DNA from: Haplosporangium gracile
Lineage: Eukaryota; Mortierellomycota; Mortierellomycetes; Mortierellales; Mortierellaceae
DNA: 21,421 nt
Direction of reading: 5' to 3'
Assembly (NCBI GenBank): GCA_015499985.1
Contig: JAAAUF010000724.1
Location: 1-21,421, forward strand
Shown: one piece after another, positions 19,869-21,421 of the stretch
Layout of the letters: each line of letters starts with the position of its first letter
Position numbering within the stretch: position 1 is the first letter of the stretch
Notes under the pieces: model-generated
Databases searched by the model: none
The model's input: only the letters and a program-made list of their open reading frames with translations
Told to the model about the DNA's origin: nothing
Translations under genes and position numbers: made by a program

Positions 19869-19882
19869 ATCACGATCGTGAT
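19869..19882. promoter_or_regulatory. 14-bp perfect palindrome ATCACGATCGTGAT
   Basis: A perfect inverted repeat with no spacer, 138 bp upstream of the NDUFA13 start codon and just after the KH-gene polyadenylation signal. Its size and place fit a homodimer transcription-factor site; the factor is unknown. Confidence 0.4.
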
Positions 19883-20019
19883 CGGTACCAAAGCGTCACA
19901 TCAAAAAAAAATCCAAAAAGCTTCCCTCCCACTCTTGAGGTTCGGCTTTTTCGTATTCGGAGCAAGAAGAAAAAGAGACTGCACATCCCTCAACCACTCT
20001 TCATCCATTATTATTAACC

Positions 20020-21147
20020 ATGTCGGCTGTTCCTCAACAAGAGCTGCCCCGCCCCGGTGGGTTCCCCGAGATCAGATATAAGCGCTATGTCCCCAAGATC
20101 GGCCCCTCGGGTCTTGCCCTCTTCTCCGGCATCACCTTGATGTGCACGCTTGGACTTTACAGAACCGGCCAGGGCAACCTTGAGCGCAGGTAATTCCTTT
20201 TACATCCGATCACTCGCCAGCAGCAAGGAGGAAGCGGTGGATGCGGAAAAGGAGAAGGAGGAAGGAGAAGAAGTAGTGAAGACGGGAAAAAAAGAAGAAA
20301 GAGGCATGGACGTCTTTTGCACAGGGGAGTGGACAAACGACAACGATGTTCAGGACACGGAGCAATAGGAGAGCCAGTCGGATCTACTGATGGGAAGACT
20401 GGCTTGCTGTCTGTGCTGTGTAGGAGCGTCATCGGGTCGATCGGGAATACTTTTGCAGTTGGTAAACGGATCGAGTTTGTCGTGATGCCAGACATATAGC
20501 TTTGAAGCTGCAGCAGCGCGCGCCGTGGTACACGGACATCCAAGTCCCTAGGTGTCACCACCAGCTGGAACCAAAGGAAATGTCAATACATTGTTTTCAG
20601 AACGCGATATTTTCCAACTTGGGCAGGAAATAAAGGCTTGTCTGCGGATCGACATATCAATTGGATCAGGAACAGGAAGTCTTTGATCAGGAGCAAATTT
20701 GAGGCGATCAATTGACAGCATCATCATGCCTTGGCCGTCGACACCTTCACCAATAACCAGGATCTTCAAGTAAACAGAAGAGCTTTCATCAGACGGACAT
20801 CATCTACTTGGACAACAGTACCAAACCTGCCGCGACCTCTTCTCGCCACTTTACATCAGCTCAGCAAAGCAATCAAGGCATCACATTATTAACCCCTTCT
20901 CCTGCCTTCATTAAACAAAACGTGAATCAATTAAATAATTAGGGAACTTGAGCGCGAGAAGGTGTGGTCGCGCATCCACTTGATTCCTCTCCTCCAGGCC
21001 GAGGCTGACCGCGACAACTACCGTCGCGAGACTGCCATCAACGAGCGCGAGGCCGAGATCATGAAGGACGTCAAGGGCTGGAAGGCTGGCGAGTCTGTCT
21101 ACAACTCCAAGCGTTACACCCCACAGACTTTTGTCGTCGTCCCATAA
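20020..21147 (+). CDS. NDUFA13: NADH:ubiquinone oxidoreductase subunit NDUFA13 (GRIM-19)
   Basis: An accessory subunit of mitochondrial complex I with one membrane-spanning helix; it is needed for assembly of the complex. Exons 20020-20189 and 20943-21147 join in phase 2 to 124 residues (human 144). The N-terminus has PRPGGFPEIRYKRYVPKIGP, the family signature, followed by the membrane helix GLALFSGITLMCTLGLYR (31-48) and a long charged helix rich in Glu and Arg (54-98). The C-terminus KGWKAGESVYNSKRYTPQTF fits the family. No cleavable presequence is visible, as is normal for this subunit. The single 753-nt intron is large for so small a gene. Its presence shows that the organism has a normal complex I, unlike Saccharomyces. 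Secure identification. Confidence 0.95.
20190..20942 (+). other. 753-nt intron of NDUFA13
   Basis: The intron has a GTAATT donor and an AATTAG acceptor. The 5' part (20220-20310) is strongly purine-rich. A minus-strand open frame at 20769-20548 (73 codons, starting MKILVIGEGVDGQGMMMLSI) is not low-complexity, but no family was recognised. No RNA gene was seen. Confidence 0.6.
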
Positions 21148-21421
21148 ATCCTCCTCCTCATTATCCCCCCGTCCTCCCCCTTTCCCCCATCCACATATTA
21201 GAAGCAACCCCTCAGCTACGACGAACAGCGATTATGATCGAACGAAAGTAAAAATCCAAAGAAATATACACTCCACTCAATATAATCAAAAACTCCCCTC
21301 CCCTCCCCCCCTCAACAGCACTTTTCATATGTTGGAACATTGTCAAGGTAGTCAATCCTCTACTCACGAGAAAGAAACCAGAAAGAGATATGAGAAATAG
21401 CGAAATGTATTCCAGGATGTT
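21148..21421 (+). other. 3' flank of NDUFA13 to the window edge
   Basis: CT-rich then A-rich sequence that should contain the 3' UTR. No AATAAA and no further gene was seen in these 274 bases. Confidence 0.6.

Larger units (their letters stand above)
19750..20019 (+). promoter_or_regulatory. Short spacer: KH-gene 3' UTR and NDUFA13 promoter
   Basis: Only 270 bp separate the tandem genes. AATAAA at 19837-19842, 88 nt after the stop codon, is the likely KH-gene polyadenylation signal. A 14-bp perfect palindrome follows at 19869-19882. The leader before the NDUFA13 start is A/T- and CT-rich with AACC directly before ATG. Confidence 0.55.

Overview
The window looks like nuclear DNA of an intron-rich, early-diverging filamentous fungus. 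The gene set and style (many short GT-AG introns, about 50 percent GC coding regions, pyrimidine-rich leaders and flanks, a complex I subunit) fit Mucoromycota, and my best guess is a Mortierella-type fungus. That placement is inference from style and protein similarity recalled from memory, not from a database search. No prokaryotic operons, rRNA, tRNA, CRISPR array or intact transposon was seen.

Layout, left to right: (1) 1-668, minus strand, the 5' part of a glutamine-rich protein whose gene runs off the left edge; (2) 1659-3391, minus, S-adenosylhomocysteine hydrolase in three exons; (3) 4432-7078, plus, a DENN-type protein of the DENND11/LCHN (DUF2347) family in eight exons; (4) 7079-11955, a 4.9 kb region without a convincing gene but with strong strand composition bias, a TATA-like site, candidate leader introns and short ORFs; (5) 11956-14092, plus, an SCP/Psr-type CTD small phosphatase in five exons; (6) 14742-15900, minus, prefoldin subunit 3 in three exons, convergent with the phosphatase gene; (7) 16200-19749, plus, a three-KH-domain RNA-binding protein resembling FUBP, with a Gly/Tyr/Ala-rich tail and a 1.16 kb intron, divergent from prefoldin 3 across only 299 bp; (8) 20020-21147, plus, the complex I subunit NDUFA13/GRIM-19 in two exons.

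The genes are conserved housekeeping functions (methyl cycle, vesicle traffic, phosphatase signalling, tubulin/actin folding, RNA regulation, respiration). They do not form an obvious pathway; each seems to be an independent transcription unit. All exon models below were built by joining GT-AG introns so that reading phase and family conservation carry across every junction.

No clear new system (defence, cluster or mobile element) is visible. The parts most worth a second look are non-coding: the G-poor, ATG-depleted tract of about 0.8 kb upstream of the phosphatase gene, the long KH-gene intron with spaced U-rich repeats and a decayed 33-nt repeat, the small candidate ORFs in the large intergenic region, and a 14-bp perfect palindrome before NDUFA13.
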